Positions 43,301 to 56,076 are shown, counted from the first letter of the stretch. The stretch is DNA of 64,000 bases from Manihot esculenta (GCF_001659605.2 NC_035162.2:28201526-28265525), one strand, 5' to 3'. Numbers and translations: made by a program. The notes: a model not told the origin generated them from the sequence alone.

Positions 43301-45329
43301 CCCTCCTAAGCAACCTACGAGCCTGAAGAGCTGATATCAGACCTCTAGGTGTACCCCTCCTGTCTCCTCTGAAGACAACCTCAGACCCATCCTGACCTCT
43401 GAACCTGACTACCTTGTCCCTGCAGTCCAAGGTAGCACCATGGGTAGATAACCAGTCCATCCCTAGAATGACGTCAAAATCTGTCAAATCTAGAACCACT
43501 AGGTCGGCGGACAAGCATCTTCCCTCAACAAACACACGACTACACTGGCAGACTGACTCTGCCACAGATGGATCACACTTGGGTCCACTGACCCAGAGAG
43601 GACACTCTAACCCAGAAGTCATCAGACCCAACCTCCCCACGGCTCTCGGAGCAATAAAAGAATGAGATGCGCCAGGGTCCATCAAGGCATACACATCTGA
43701 ACAACCAATAATTAAGTTACCTGCCACCACGGTGTTAGATGCATCTGCCTCCTGCTGAGTCATTGTGAAGATCCGTGCTGGAGCTGATGGACCTTCACCT
43801 CTGAAACCCGCTGAGGAAGAGGCTGCCCCTCTCCCTCTGCCTCTGCCACTGGCCTGAGTCATGGCTGGAGCTGCTGGTTGCGCTACACTGCCTGAAGCTG
43901 TCTGCTGGGACTGAGCCATCGGGACTGCTCTTGGACAATCTCGAGCCATATGCCCCTCTTGACCACATCTGAAACAGGTGTTCGTCCCAAACCGACATAC
44001 TCCCCTGTGTGGCTTACCACACCTCGCACAAACTGCATTATCCGCACCAGAGCTTGAGCCACTCCCAAATCCCAGACTAGACTTGACTTTATTCCAGAAC
44101 TTGTTCCTCTTACCCTTGGGCTTACCCCATCTCTTACTGCCTGAAGCTGCTGCACTCAGGGTAGAGGGATCTAATCTTCCCCCACCCGGAGTTTTAGAAC
44201 CGGAAGACTGTGCCACTGACTGCTTAACTGTCCCCTGAACGATGGCACTGGCCTCCATTTTCCTGGCCATATCTACTATGGCATGGAAGCTCTCCCTGTC
44301 CACTGACTGAATCAAGGAGGAATACCTGGAATGGAGTTTCATGACGTACCTCCTTGATCTCTTCGAATCTGTATCCAGACTCTGCCCAGCAAAAGGCAAC
44401 AGCTCCAAGAATCTGTCGGTGTACTCCTCTACACTCATTTCCTCCGTCTGCCTCAACTGCTCAAACTCTATCATCTTCAGCTCCCTTGAACTATTGGGAA
44501 AAGCCCATCCTGCAAACTCGTTTGCAAACTCTTCCCAAGTCATGCTGTCCACTCTCGGGTTCACATAATTCTTGAACCACTCCCGTGCCTTCTTGCACTT
44601 AAGCGTGAACCCGGCCATCTGAATGGCTCTACTGTCATCAGCCCCAATCTCATCTGTAATCACTTTAACCCTTTCAAGATACACAAATGGGTCATCCCCT
44701 TTTTCATACTGAGGAGCACCCAATTTCATGTAGTCAGTCATCTTAACCTTGCTCCCACTGGCCGAGCTAGGTCTAGGTGGCTGAACAACTGGGGCTGCTG
44801 GTTCTGCAGGTGGTGGAGGTGGTGCAACATTTTCTGAAGTAGGGTTTGCTGGATTTGGATAGTAAGGTGGGGGTGGATACATTGGGTACTGAGAGTATGG
44901 TGGGTAGTATGGTGGGTATGGCATCTGTGTGGGATAAGGGGTGAAACTAGGGTAATCCGATGTACCTCCCATCGAATACCCGGGATGTTATGAGAAGTGT
45001 GGGTAGTGGGGTGGCTGAACAAATCCCGAGGCCTGAGTGCCTCCTTGGGACTCTCCCATTCCCTCTCCTGACATACTGACTCCCAAACTGCCATCCCTTC
45101 TCTGTTCTACATCCATATCATCCCCCATGCCCTCAGACATTCCTCCCTGAACTGTTCCCCTCACTGATCTGCTTCTACTCAGATCCAAAGACCTTCTAGG
45201 GTTTCTCACTGCTCTGTCCCTGTTGGACCTGCTTGACATTGCCCTAGGCAATATAGGAGGACGGGCGCTCATGCCCTCATCCTCAGGTGGTACTCCAGTC
45301 AATCTTGCTGATCGACGAGTTCCTCTCAT
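40335..45329 (-). pseudogene. Element C gag-pol, two nonsense codons
   Basis: 4,995-bp frame from the ATG at 45329, the same length as element B and without frameshifts. Order: Pro/Tyr-rich N-terminus, gag core, paired Cys motifs ending in [14 protein letters not shown], protease with D-P-G-A, RT with F-I-D-D, RNase H with D-A-S, integrase with HHCC and D-D-35-E, and a chromodomain-like tail ending in Q-Q-Y-P-H-L-F. A stop at about 44987-44985 (CAA to TAA against element B) and one near 42320 (TGC to TGA) split it into the frames 45329-44988, 44972-42321 and 42290-40335. Otherwise it is well preserved. Confidence 0.93.
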
Positions 45330-45584
45330 CCTGTTTTCTGAAAAACAGTACACAGCACATAAACATTAGCATCATATGGTTCATGTGGGCACACATGAAC
45401 CCGCATCACATATCACATATCATAGCATATCATTAATGCACATGCATATTATCATGGCATTTCACATTATCATGCAAGACAGGACTCCACATCCTATCCT
45501 AGTGGACATGATCCTTCCTATTGTGCTTGACCTTCTATAACATCTATGAGCCCGATATTCTAGGTCCGACCATATGAACCTAGA

Positions 45585-45596
45585 GCTCTGATACCA
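45585..45596 (-). other. Element C primer binding site
   Basis: The reverse complement is TGGTATCAGAGC, three bases from the 5' LTR edge at 45600. Confidence 0.9.
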
Positions 45597-45599
45597 TTC

Positions 45600-47820
45600 T
45601 GTAACGACCCGAAAATCGGACCGCTACTGGCGCTAGGATCCAGATCGGCTTAAGGCCGCCGGGACCCGTAGCAAGCCTGACATATAACCTGTAAACCTGT
45701 ATAATCCCATACATGATCCACAACATACATAAAAATTAAAACTTTTCTTTACACGAACATCAACCAAACTCAACCTGTGCATAAACATTAACATAACATT
45801 GATCCCTCTGTGGGATCTCATCAGTGCCCCCAAATGGGTGACATAACATATGTTGAGTTGGTTTGCATAAACATCATAAAAATCTCTAAGATCATGTAAT
45901 TAACAAGGGATAACAACAATCTATGGTCAAGCACAACTCTAACATCCATAAACCTCATTACATAACTATACTGTACTTTTACATTACAATTTGATCATGT
46001 CCATTGCTAGCTATTACATAAGCATGACTTCTTTACTCTATCCGGACTCCCGCACTATACTGTACCTGCAAGCCTGGGGTAAAGGGAGAGGGGTGAGCTA
46101 AAAGCCCAGTGAGCTGAACTATAAAACATTTTAACACTATGCTTTAATGAAATGCATCATAACACAGACAATTCACATAAGGGTTGGGTGAACTTGTCAC
46201 CAATTAGTCCAAGCTAACATGGTGCCAGGCCGTAGCATGGGGTCCTGGTCTTCCTGTCATACATACATTACTTACCATTATTCCAGGGCCTCCTCTGGGC
46301 TCCTGGTCTTCGAGTCCACAATCGTGCCAGGCCGTAGAATGGGGTCCTGGTCTTTCATTTCCGTGCCAGGCCGTAGAATGGGGTCCTGGTCTTCCTGTCA
46401 TGGACTAATTGGGTCATCCAACATTCACCCACATCAACAACACATGATGCAATGCAGCATATTCGTGAAACTAATGCAATCACCCTATTGCATGATCATG
46501 ATGCATGAAACATGATAAAACATTTAATTTAAAAGATTTAGTTTAGTTCCACTCACCTCTGGCAGACTCTGACAGCACCGAAGCAGCTGGACTCACTGCT
46601 GGGGTCCTCGGTTCCTCGGGTCCGAACCTACACAGGTGGACTCAAATGAGGGACCAAACATACCTGAACATAACCATAAACTACTCCCCCAAAACCCCCT
46701 AAAACACCATGAAAACATCACATAAAAACATGCAAGAAATGGCTGAACAGGGCACTATCGGCGGCAGGTTCGGCGGCCGAAAGCCCCTCCAGAGCCGAAA
46801 GTCGGGCACTTTCGGCGGCACCTTCGGCGGCCGAAAGTCCCAGACAGATCCGAAAGTCTTCTTTCGGGGGCAAGCTTCGGCAGCCGAATGCTGCCTCCAC
46901 AAGGGGGTTCGGCGGCCGAAACTCCCTTCGGCGGCCGAACCTGGTTTCTGCCAGAAGGGCAGAAACTTGGTTCACATGAACCCCTTGCCTCCTAAAACCT
47001 CAAATCATGCATAAGTCTCAACCAAAACATGCATACAAGTTCCTAGGGGTCTCAAACAGTCATATACCCCAACTACAACACTTCAAACACACACAATCAA
47101 CACACATTGTCCAAAACATCAATATTAACCCATAACTCAACATATAACCTAACATGCATTTCTACCCATAGATCTTGCTTAAAACTTATTTAGAATACAT
47201 AAGGAGCTTAAGATCGGCTCTTACCTCTTGAAGATCGAGAGGGAGACGACCTAAACTTGGAGATCCACGAAAATGAGCTCCTGAGTTCCCAAAGCTCCAA
47301 AACTTGGTTTAAATGCTCAAAACTTGCAATGTGAGTTTAAAACTCAAGAAAAATGGAAGAGATTTGGAGGAAGAACACAAGAGTTGCAAAGGGAAGGTCG
47401 GAAGCTTGCTGTGGCCGAAAATGGGAGAAAACTCGCCCATTTCGGCTAAGTGCACCTTTTATAGGTGGCTGGGCAGGCCACGTTCGGGGGCCGAATGCGC
47501 TTCCGCGTCCATGCAATGTTCGGCGGCCGAACTTAACTTTCGGCGGCCGAACCTGGACTTCCCTAACTCATGCTTTCGGGGGCCTAACGTGCCTCCAAAA
47601 CGCATGCATGTTCGGCGGCCGAACTTGATTTTCGGCGGCCGAACCTGGGTTTTCCTCCTATGACTTATCATGCAAAAACTCATTTAATTTCATACTTAAA
47701 ATCATAAAACACATTAAAACATTTTTATAAAACATGATTCTACCCTTCTAGAGGTTTCCGACATCCGAGATTCCACTGGACGGTAGGAATTCCGGTACCG
47801 GAGTCTAGCCGGGTATTACA
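45600..47820 (-). repeat. Element C 5' LTR
   Basis: 2,221-bp partner of 38015-40235. It is followed by AAAAG. CGG-rich inverted-word clusters are at 46750-46945 and 47480-47645. Confidence 0.95.
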
Positions 47821-47825
47821 AAAAG

Positions 47826-48754
47826 GTTCCCTCTCTAATGGATAGGATCAAAGATAGGCAGGGCAACTACGAGCTTCACCAGGTGGATAGAGATGATAAC
47901 AAATAGGCTGATTTTCTGGCCAAAATGGCGGTGGCAGGAGAACAACACTTAACACAACCATTTTAATTTGAAGAACTGCACACTCCTGCAACCGATGAGG
48001 AAGAGTCTTTTCCTATAGAGGAAGGAGAATCATAGATGACGCATGTGTACAAGTTTTTAACATAGGATGATTTGTCACCCGATGAATTATCAGCTAAATA
48101 GGTAATAAGAAAATCCTCTAAATATGCACTAATTGATGGTTGGTTATACAAGAGATCCTCAACTCAACCATGGCTGCATTGTGTAACCGAAGAATAAGGC
48201 TAGGAAATCCGAAAGGATATTCATGAAGATGATTACGGGAGCCATGAAGGAGCTCAGACGATCGCCTGGAAAGCATTCAAACAAGGGTACTACTGGCAAT
48301 GATAATTCAAAATGCAAAGCAGCTTGTCTAGAAGTGTCAAAGATGTCAAGTACATGTGAACATTCCAAGGATACTGGTAGAGATGCAAGCGGCAATTAGA
48401 AGCCCCTAGCCTTTCTTTCAATGGAGGATAGAAATCCTTGGCCCATTCTTAAAGGCAGATGGGTTAAGGAGATTCGTGATTGTGGCAATGGATCATTTCA
48501 ATAAGTGGGCTAAGGATGAGGCAGAGGCAATTCAGTCCATTACCACCCAACAAGCGATCTCTTTAATTAGGAAGAACACCTTTACTCAATTTGGAATCCC
48601 AAAAGTAGTAATTACTGACAATGGAACTCAGTTTGCAAGTTCTAAGTTTAAAGATTTCTGCAGGAAAATGAGAGATTGACTTAAGGTTCAGTTTTGTCTA
48701 TCACCCACAGACTAATGGAATGATCAAGGTTACAAACAGGACTATCCTACAAGT
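47826..48754 (+). pseudogene. Tat second RNase H end and integrase remnant
   Basis: 'PSLMDRIKDRQGNYELHQVDRDD' then 'ADFLAKMA' (47828-47930) resumes the aRNH. 'AMDHFNKWAKDEAEAI' and 'FGIPKVVITDNGTQFASSKFKDFC' (48484-48670) are the first and second catalytic Asp regions of integrase. 'YHPQTNGMIKVTNRTI' at 48700-48747 lies beside the catalytic Glu position, here Lys. It is cut at 48755. Confidence 0.85.
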
Positions 48755-51015
48755 TGTAATACCCGGCTAGACTCCGGTATCAGAATTCCTACCGTCCGGT
48801 GGAATCTCGGATGTCGGAAACCTCTAGAAGGGGTAAAACCATGTTTTCATAAAATGTTTTAATGTATTTTATGGTTTTAAGCAAGAAAGAAATTAAGTTT
48901 TGAATGAAAATGGTCTTGTGAGGAAGACTCAAGTTCGGCCGCCGAACCTCAAGTTCGGCCGCTGAACATGCATGCACTTCAGGAGTGCTTTAGGCCCCCG
49001 AAAGCATAAGTGAGGGAAGTCCAGGTTCGGCCGTCGAACCTTGTGTTCGGCCGCCGAACATGGCATGCATGCGGAGGCACGTTCGGCTCCCAAATGTGGC
49101 CTGGCCAGCCACCTATAAAGGGGTCCCTTAGCCGAAATGGGCGAGTTTTCTCCCCATTTTCGGCCAAGGTGAGCTCTCCGCCGTCCCTCGCCGATTTTGA
49201 GTCCTTTTCTTCAAATCTTTCATGATTTTTATAAGTTTGCAACTTTGTTTTGAAGATCTTTGAGCATAAAGCGAGTTTTGAAGCTTGGAAGACTCAGGAG
49301 CTCTCTCCCTCCGTTCTCCAAGTTTAGGTCGCCTCCCCTGTCGATCTTCAAGAGGTAAGGGTCGATCTTGAACTCTTTTTATATTTTAAACAAGTTTTAT
49401 GAAGATCTATGGGTAGAAATGCATGTTAGGTTATATTGAAGTTTTTGGGTTCATGTTTAGTTTTTGAGCAATGTATGATGTTTGTGGTTGTTTGATGTGT
49501 TGTAGTTGGGGTTTAAGGTAGTTTGAAGCCCCTAGGAGCTGATGTATGTTTCTATGCATATTTTGGTTGGGTTGGATGCATGATTGAAAGGTTGGGAGGC
49601 ATTTGTGCATGTTGGAGCTGAGTTTCTGCCACTTTGGAGAAACTCAAGTTTGGCCGCCGAAGGGACTTTTGGCCGCCAAACCCGCTTGTGGAGGCAGCAT
49701 TCGGCTGCCGAAGCCTGCCCCCGAAAGAGGACTTTCGTCTCTGGAGGGCAGTTTTGGCCGCCGAAGGTGCCCCCGAACATGCATGAGTTTCGTCTCTGTC
49801 TGGGGGTTCGGCCGCCGAAGGTGCCGCCGAACCTGCCTGACTTTCGGCTCTGGAGGGACTTTCGGCCGCCGAACCTGCCGCCGAAAGTGCCCTGTTCAGC
49901 CTTCCTTTGCATGTTTTCTATGGATGTTTTGAGGTGTTTTAGGGGGTTTTTGGGGAGTACTTTAGAGTCATGTTTATGTATGTTAGGTCCCTCATTTGAG
50001 TCCACCTGTGTAGGTTCGGACCCGAGGAACCGAGGACTCCAGCAGTGAGATAGCTGCTTTTGAGTCTTGTCAGAGCTAGCAAGAGGTGAGTGGAATAACT
50101 CTCTATGATTTCAAAATAAATAATGAATGTTTTAGCATGATTCACGCATCATGAATGCCATGAGATATATTAGGGTGCTTGCATTAGAATTCACGAATAT
50201 GTTGCATTGCATATTATGTTGTTGATGTGGATGAATGTTGAATGATCCATTAGCCCTTATATGGTATGATATGACAGACTATGGAAGTCCGGGTGAGCCT
50301 GCACTACGCCCCCGGCATGATTGGATATGTATGTTATGCTATGGAAGTCCAAGTGTGCCTGCACTACGCCCCTGGCATGATTAGACGGTATGGAGGGCTA
50401 AGTGGTGAGAAGTTCATCCTTGACGTGAAATGTTTGTGTTGTGATGCATTCCATGATATCATATGTCTTAAATACTATGTTTTATTATTCTGCTCACTGG
50501 GCTCTAGTAGCTCACCCCTCTCCCTTAACCCCCAGGTTTGCAGGTACAGGGTAGACCAGGAGGTCAGCAGGAATAGAGCCTTGTGTATGTAATAGTTAGA
50601 AGTGGACATGAATATGATGTAATGTAAAAGTATAGTTGAATGTAATGTAATGATGTTATTGAGGATAGAATGTGCTTGACCATAGTATGTTGAAATCCCT
50701 TTTTAGATACATGATCTCAAAATGTTTATGGATGTTTATGTTTAACCAAACTTAATGCATGATTATGTCACCCCATTGGAGCTTTGATGAGGACTCCAAG
50801 GTGGGTTTAATGTTAATGTCTATGTATGGTGTATGCATAGGTTGAGTTTGGTTTATGAATGAAAAAGAAAAGTCCAAAATTTTTATGTATGTGTTGATCA
50901 TGTATGGGATTAAACAGGTTTACAGGATGAATGTTAGGCTTGCTACGGGTCCCGGCGGCCTTATGCCGACCTGGATCCTAGCGCCGGTAGCAGTCCGGAT
51001 TTTTGGGTCGTTACA
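48755..51015 (+). repeat. Element A 5' LTR
   Basis: 2,261-bp LTR of the same family as B and C but more diverged. It ends GGGTCGTTACA. TATA at 49114-49119. CGG-rich inverted-word clusters are at 48930-49090 and 49650-49885. Two 60-bp direct repeats at 50279-50395 (TATGGAAGTCC...CTGCACTACGCCC) replace the CCAGGCC array of the other elements. Confidence 0.92.
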
Positions 51016-51018
51016 GAA

Positions 51019-51030
51019 TGGTATCAGAGC
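51019..51030 (+). other. Element A primer binding site
   Basis: TGGTATCAGAGC three bases after the LTR end at 51015. Confidence 0.9.
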
Positions 51031-51287
51031 CCTAGGTTCATATGGTCGGACCTAGAGTGTCGGGCTCATAGATGTTATAGAAGGTCAAGCACAATAGGAT
51101 AATCATGTCCACTAGGATAGGATGTAGAGTCCTGTCTTAAATGATGATGTGAAATTCCATGATTATATGCATGTGCATTGATGTTATGATATGATATGTG
51201 ATGTATGTGATGCGGGTTCATGTGTTTGCACATGAACCATTTGAGGCTAATGTTCCATGTGATGTGTGCTGTTTTTCAGTAAACAGG

Positions 51288-52336
51288 ATGAGAGGAACTC
51301 GTCGATCTGCACGATTGACTGGAGTACCACCCCAGGACGAGGGCACTGACGCCCGTCCTCCTGCATTGCCTAGGGTAATGTCAAGTAGGTCCAGCAGGGA
51401 AAGAGCAGTAAGAGACCCTAGAAGGTCTTTGGATCTGGGTAGAAGCAGATCAGTAAGGGGAACAGTGCAAGGTGATATGTCAAAGGATGTGGGGGATCAG
51501 ATGGATGTGGATCAGAGGAGGGATGGCAGTTTAAGAGTGAGTATGTCAGAAGAGGGAATGGGAGAGTCCCAAGGAGGCACTCAGGCCTCGGGATTTGTTC
51601 AGCCACCTTATTACCCACCCTTTTCACATAATCCCGGGTATTCGATGGGAGGTACATTGGATTACTCCAGTTTTAACCCTTATCACTCTCAGATGCCATA
51701 CCCACTTTTCTACCCACCGTACCCACAGTACCCTATGTACCCACCCCCACCCTACCATCCAAGTCCAGCAAACCCTACCCTAGGGGATGCTGCACCTCCT
51801 CCACCATCAGCAGCACCTGCTGTCCCAGCAACCCAAGACCCTAAACCTAGCTCATCTGGAGGGAGCAAGGTCAAGATGACCGACTACATGAAGCTGGGTG
51901 CTCCCCAGTTTGAAACCGGTGATGACCCGTTTGCGTATCTTGAGAGGGTCAAGACAATTACAGATGAGATAGGAGTTGATGACAATAGAGCCATTCAGAT
52001 GGCTGGGTTCACATTAAAATGCAAGAAGGCCCGAGAGTGGTTTAAGAACTATGTGAACCCGAGGTTGGATAGTCTATCCTGGGAGGAGTTTGCCAATGAG
52101 TTTGCAGGATGGACTTTTCCTGACAGTTCCAAGGAGCTGAAAATGATTGAATTTGAGCAGTTGAGGCAGACAGACGAGATGAGCGCAGATGAGTATACAG
52201 ACAGATTCTTGGAGCTGTTGCCGTATGCTGGGCAGAATCTAGATACAGATCAGAAAAAGTCAAGGAGGTATATCATGAAGCTCCATTCCAGGTATTCCTC
52301 CTTGATTCAGTCAGCAGAAAGGGAGAGTTTCCATGC
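51288..52336 (+). pseudogene. Element A gag, truncated by insertion
   Basis: About 350 codons from ATG 51288 (M-R-G-T-R-R-S-A-R-L-T-G). It contains the Pro/Tyr-rich segment and the gag core ('[20 protein letters not shown]', '[20 protein letters not shown]'). The frame is open up to the insertion, then runs about 18 foreign codons to a stop at 52394. Confidence 0.9.
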
Positions 52337-53835
52337 TGATGATCTGAGATCCAATAGAATAGGGTTTTACCAGGGTTTTTCTATTACAGAATAAGGCTTA
52401 AGCTTTCTGAGGAGGGGACTCCTCTTTTATACATTGTCTTGCTTGCTGGTGACGTGTAAAGGTCTCTCCAGGATTGGGCCACGCGTCTCTGCCATGCGGA
52501 TTCGGAGGTACTGGGGTATCAGCCGCCTGCTCCATGCGTAACGGCCTCTGATTCTCCCCGTGCGTACGTTCGAGCGGATCTGCCAGGTTGTCTGGTGAAT
52601 ATTTTTCTGGATCCTGGGCTGGACCGAGAGTTGGGCCGGGTGCTAAGCCTGAGGGGAGAGGGCCTGCTCCGTGCGGACCGGGCCGGCTTGAGTGAGGAAG
52701 ATGGGTCGAGCCCGACCTTGAAGGTTGGATGAGCCAGGCTTGTTATGTATATCAGGTGTGTGGGCCTCTACGTCATGGGCCTTGGGCTGTGGTCAAGCCC
52801 CTGGTCCGGGGTGAAGGAATCCAGCGGTCATCAATTGCCCCTTCACCTTCTCGGCAGTTATTGCTCCAACTGCCGAGGGGGTGAATACCAAGAACTATTA
52901 TGATCGCGTCTATTCGGGTTCAGGTGCCTTAATAACATCCTTTCATCTTTCAGTCGTTGCGCAGTTTCTGAATTCTATCTGCTCTTTCCTCTTTCTGTCT
53001 TTTCTCTATTCTTCTTGTCCTCTGCCGCCTTTACTTTCTTGTCATCATTATCTAGACATCTCCTTTCTTTCCTTTTCTGTGAATATCTTTTAGAAATCTG
53101 ACACCATTAGCTTAGAGTCTAGTGTAGCTCTGCCCCGTGCTAAGTCCTCAGGCTCCGAGTATATATCGGCTCCAGCTTTTCTTCATTCGTGAGCCTTCTG
53201 TTGAAGCGAGAAATTCTTGTTTTATCTGTGACAGGTCTATCCGACGCCTTTTTCAAACAGATTGCCTTGTGCCCCAGAGGTTTGCCGTGATTGTGCTCTT
53301 ATCATCTTAAGGGAGAACTGTTTCTGACTTGTCCCTGTTTTGAAACTTTTTGTAGTTCCTGAAATAAAAATGGGTCAGTTCAAAATTCTTGAGAATTTGA
53401 TGTTACCTCTAAGGCGTTTGGATAGTGCATTGAAGATCCTTCGGGTATGGCAGTCGAAGGGCGGGACCATTCGGCAAGCTGCTGAAACTGCTTTACCCAG
53501 GTCGTCTGGCCGGCCTCCTCCTCTGCTTGTTGTCCGGGCTCCAGAGAAGTTCTGGGCTGTTGAGGGGTTCGCTCTAACTTCGCCTTTTTCCGCAGAGAAA
53601 CAGGGAATTTCCTCGATGCCCATGTTGTCCTCTTTTGATATAAATGGGAGTGGCGCCGGCGCTCAGCTTGTTGTTCTTTTTGATGTGAAGTACCAGTATT
53701 ACGTGAGACTGGGATCTGCTGCACTCAGTCAGGTCTCCGGCGATTTCTTCGAATGTGTACTTCGCGATCTCTTCGGGGCCGTAGCCTCGAAGACTTATGT
53801 TTTTCATGTGTGGTGCACGGTCGGCATACAATATC
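52337..53835 (+). mobile_element. Unclassified insertion in element A, left part
   Basis: Foreign, GC-richer DNA starting TGATGATCTGAG. It carries TA-rich 'GAGTATATATCGG' near 53157 and pyrimidine-rich stretches, then an open frame. A TG start suggests a long LTR, perhaps of a Tat-type element, but no primer site or protein domain is visible. It is split by element B and continues at 63686. Confidence 0.5.
53370..53835 (+). pseudogene. Unknown ORF, 5' part, split by element B
   Basis: From ATG 53370 the frame is open to the element B insertion. Across the insertion site, counting one ATATC only, it stays open from 63686 to a TAG at 63877-63879, for 219 codons in total. No domain is recognised. 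It has many Ala/Ser/Leu residues, no clear membrane segment and no zinc motif. It could be a chance frame in a non-coding LTR, or a gene or captured gene fragment. Confidence 0.35.
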
Positions 53836-56073
53836 TGAAATACCCGGCTAGACTCCGGTATCGGAATTCCTACCGTCCGGTGGAATTTCGGATGTCGGAA
53901 GCCTCTAGTAGGGTAGAAACATGTTTTATAAAATGTTTTCATGAATTTTAATGGTTTTAAGTATGAAATTGAATGAGTTTTGCATGAAAAAGTCTTTGGA
54001 GGAAAACCCAGGTTCGGCCGCCGAAAGTCAAGTTCGGCCGCCGAACATGCATGCGTTTTGGAGGCACGTTAGGCCCCCGAAAGCATGAGTGAGGGAAGTC
54101 AAGGTTCGGCCGCCGAACCTCATGTTCGGCCGCCGAACATTTGCATGGATGTGGAGGCACATTCGGCCCCCGAACGTGGTCTGGCCAGCCACTATAAAAG
54201 GGTCCCTTAGCCGAAAACGGGCGAGCTTTTTCCCCATTTTCGGCCAAGGTGAGCTTCCCGCCGTCCCTCACCCATTTTCAATGTTCTTCCTCTAAATCCT
54301 TCAATATTTTCACTTGTTTTCACTTGGTTTTGAAGTTTTGAGCATTTAAACCAAGTTTTGGAGCTTTGGGAACTCAGGAGCTCATTTTCTTGGATCTCCA
54401 AGTTTAGGTCGTCTCCCTCTCGATCTTCAAGAGGTAAGAGCCGATCTTAAGCTCCTTATGTGTTTTAAGTAAGTGTTATGCAAGATCTATGGGTAGAAAT
54501 GCATGTTAGGGCATATGTTGAGTTATGGATATATATTGATGTTTTGAGCAATGTGTGTTGTTTGAGTATGTTTGAAGTGTTGTAGATGGGGTATATGCAT
54601 GTTTGAGGCCCCTAGGAACTTATATGCATGACTTGGTTGGAGTATATACTTGATTTGTGGTTTTGGGAGGCAGGAGGTTCAAGTGAACCAAGTTTCTGCC
54701 CGTTTGGCAGAAACCAGGTTCGGCAGCCGAAGGGAGTTTCGGCCGCCGAACCCCTCTTGTGGAGGCAGCTTTCGGCTGCCGAAGGTGCCCCCGAAAAGAG
54801 ACTTTCGTCTCTGTCTGGCACTTTCGGCCGCCGAAGGTGCCGCCGAACCTGCCTGAGTTTCGTCTCTGTCCAGGACTTTCGGCCGCCGAAGGTGCCGCCG
54901 AAAGTGCCCTGTTCAGCCACTCCATGCATATCTCTATGTGATATTTTCAGGATGTTTTAGGGGGTTTTTGGGGAATACTTTAGAGTTATGTTCAAGTATG
55001 TTTGGTCCCTCATTTGAGTCCACCTGTGTAGGTTCGGACCCGAGGAACCGAGGACCCCAGCAGTGAGTTCAGCTGCGGTGTTGTCAGAGTCAGCCAGAGG
55101 TGAGTGGAACTAAAACTAAATCTTTTAAATTAAATGCTTTATCATGTTCCATGCATCATGATTATGCAATAGGATGATTGCATTAGTTTTCACGAATATG
55201 CCGCATTGCATAAATTGTTGTTGATGTGGGTGAATGTTGGATGACCCAATTAGTCCAAGACAGAAAGACCAGGCCCCATGCTACAGGCCTGGCACAGAGT
55301 AAGAAAGACCAGGCCCCATTCTACAGGCCTGGCACAGAGTAAGGCACGGTTATGGGACTCGAAGACCAGGAGCCCAGAGGAGGCCCTGGAAAATGGTAAG
55401 TAATGTATGTTCTGACAGGAAAGACCAGGACCCCATTCTACAGGCCTGGCACAGAGTTAACTTGGACTAATTGGTGACAAGTTCACCAAACCCTTATGTG
55501 AATTGTTTGTGTTATGATGCATTTCATAGAGCATAGTGTTAATGTGTTTTAATAGCTCTACTCACTGGGCTTTTAGCTCACCCCTCTCCCTTTACCCCCT
55601 CAGGCTTGCAGGTACAGTATAGTGCGGGAGTCCGGATAGAGTAAAGAAGTTATGCCTTTGTAATAGCTAGAAATGGACATGATCAAAATTGTAATGTAAA
55701 AGTACAGTATAGTTATGTAATGAGTTTTATGGATGTTAGTATGTGCTTGACCATAGATTGTTGTATCCCTCTTTATACATGATCTTAGAGATTTTGATGA
55801 TGTTTATGTAAACCAGCTCAACACAGGTTATGTTACCCCTTGAGGGCACAGATGAGATCCCACAGAGGGATCAATGTCATATTAATATTTATGCACAGGT
55901 TGAGTTTGGTTGATGAGTATGCAAAGGAAAGTTTTAATTTTTATGCTCATTGTTGATCATGTATGGGATTATACAGGTTCACAGGCTTTATGTCAGGCTT
56001 GCTACGGGTCCCGGCGGCCTTAAGTCGACCCGGATCCTAGCGCCGGTAGCGGTCCGATTTTCGGGTCGTTACA
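53836..56073 (+). repeat. Element B 5' LTR
   Basis: Begins TGAAATACCC (the 3' copy has TGTAATACCC). TATAAAAG at 54193-54200. CGG-rich inverted-word clusters at 54010-54175 and 54715-54905. CCAGGCC/TACAGGCCTGGCACAGAG repeats at 55255-55455. Confidence 0.95.
54193..54200 (+). promoter_or_regulatory. Element B LTR TATA box
   Basis: TATAAAAG in the context CCAGCCACTATAAAAGGGTCCC. It recurs in the 3' LTR at 61800-61807. Confidence 0.75.
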
Positions 56074-56076
56074 GAA

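Larger units (their letters stand above)
38015..47820 (-). mobile_element. Tekay-like Ty3/gypsy chromovirus, element C
   Basis: Complete 9,806-bp element on the minus strand. It has LTRs of 2,221 bp each (38015-40235, 45600-47820), target duplication AAAAG (38010-38014, 47821-47825), primer site 45585-45596 and purine tract 40238-40250. By eye the LTRs differ at roughly 15-17 positions. Gag-pol carries two nonsense changes. A C-terminal chromodomain-like segment after integrase, together with long LTRs, suggests the Tekay/Del clade. Confidence 0.95.
35088..48754 (+). mobile_element. Old Tat-lineage Ty3/gypsy element, interrupted
   Basis: A decayed gag-pol in the order gag, protease, RT, RNase H, second (archaeal-type) RNase H, integrase. 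It is split by a complete element at 38015-47820 and cut off at 48755 by another. The second RNase H before integrase is diagnostic of the Tat lineage. LTRs are not seen on the left, and the right part is beyond the second insertion. Many stops and frameshifts make it non-coding. Confidence 0.85.
48755..52336 (+). mobile_element. Tekay-like element A, 5' part
   Basis: Starts at TGTAATACCC inside the Tat integrase, with 5' LTR 48755-51015, primer site 51019-51030 and gag from 51288. It is interrupted at 52336/52337 by another insertion, so pol and the 3' LTR lie beyond the window. The bases before it are CAAGT; the matching duplication cannot be seen. Confidence 0.9.
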
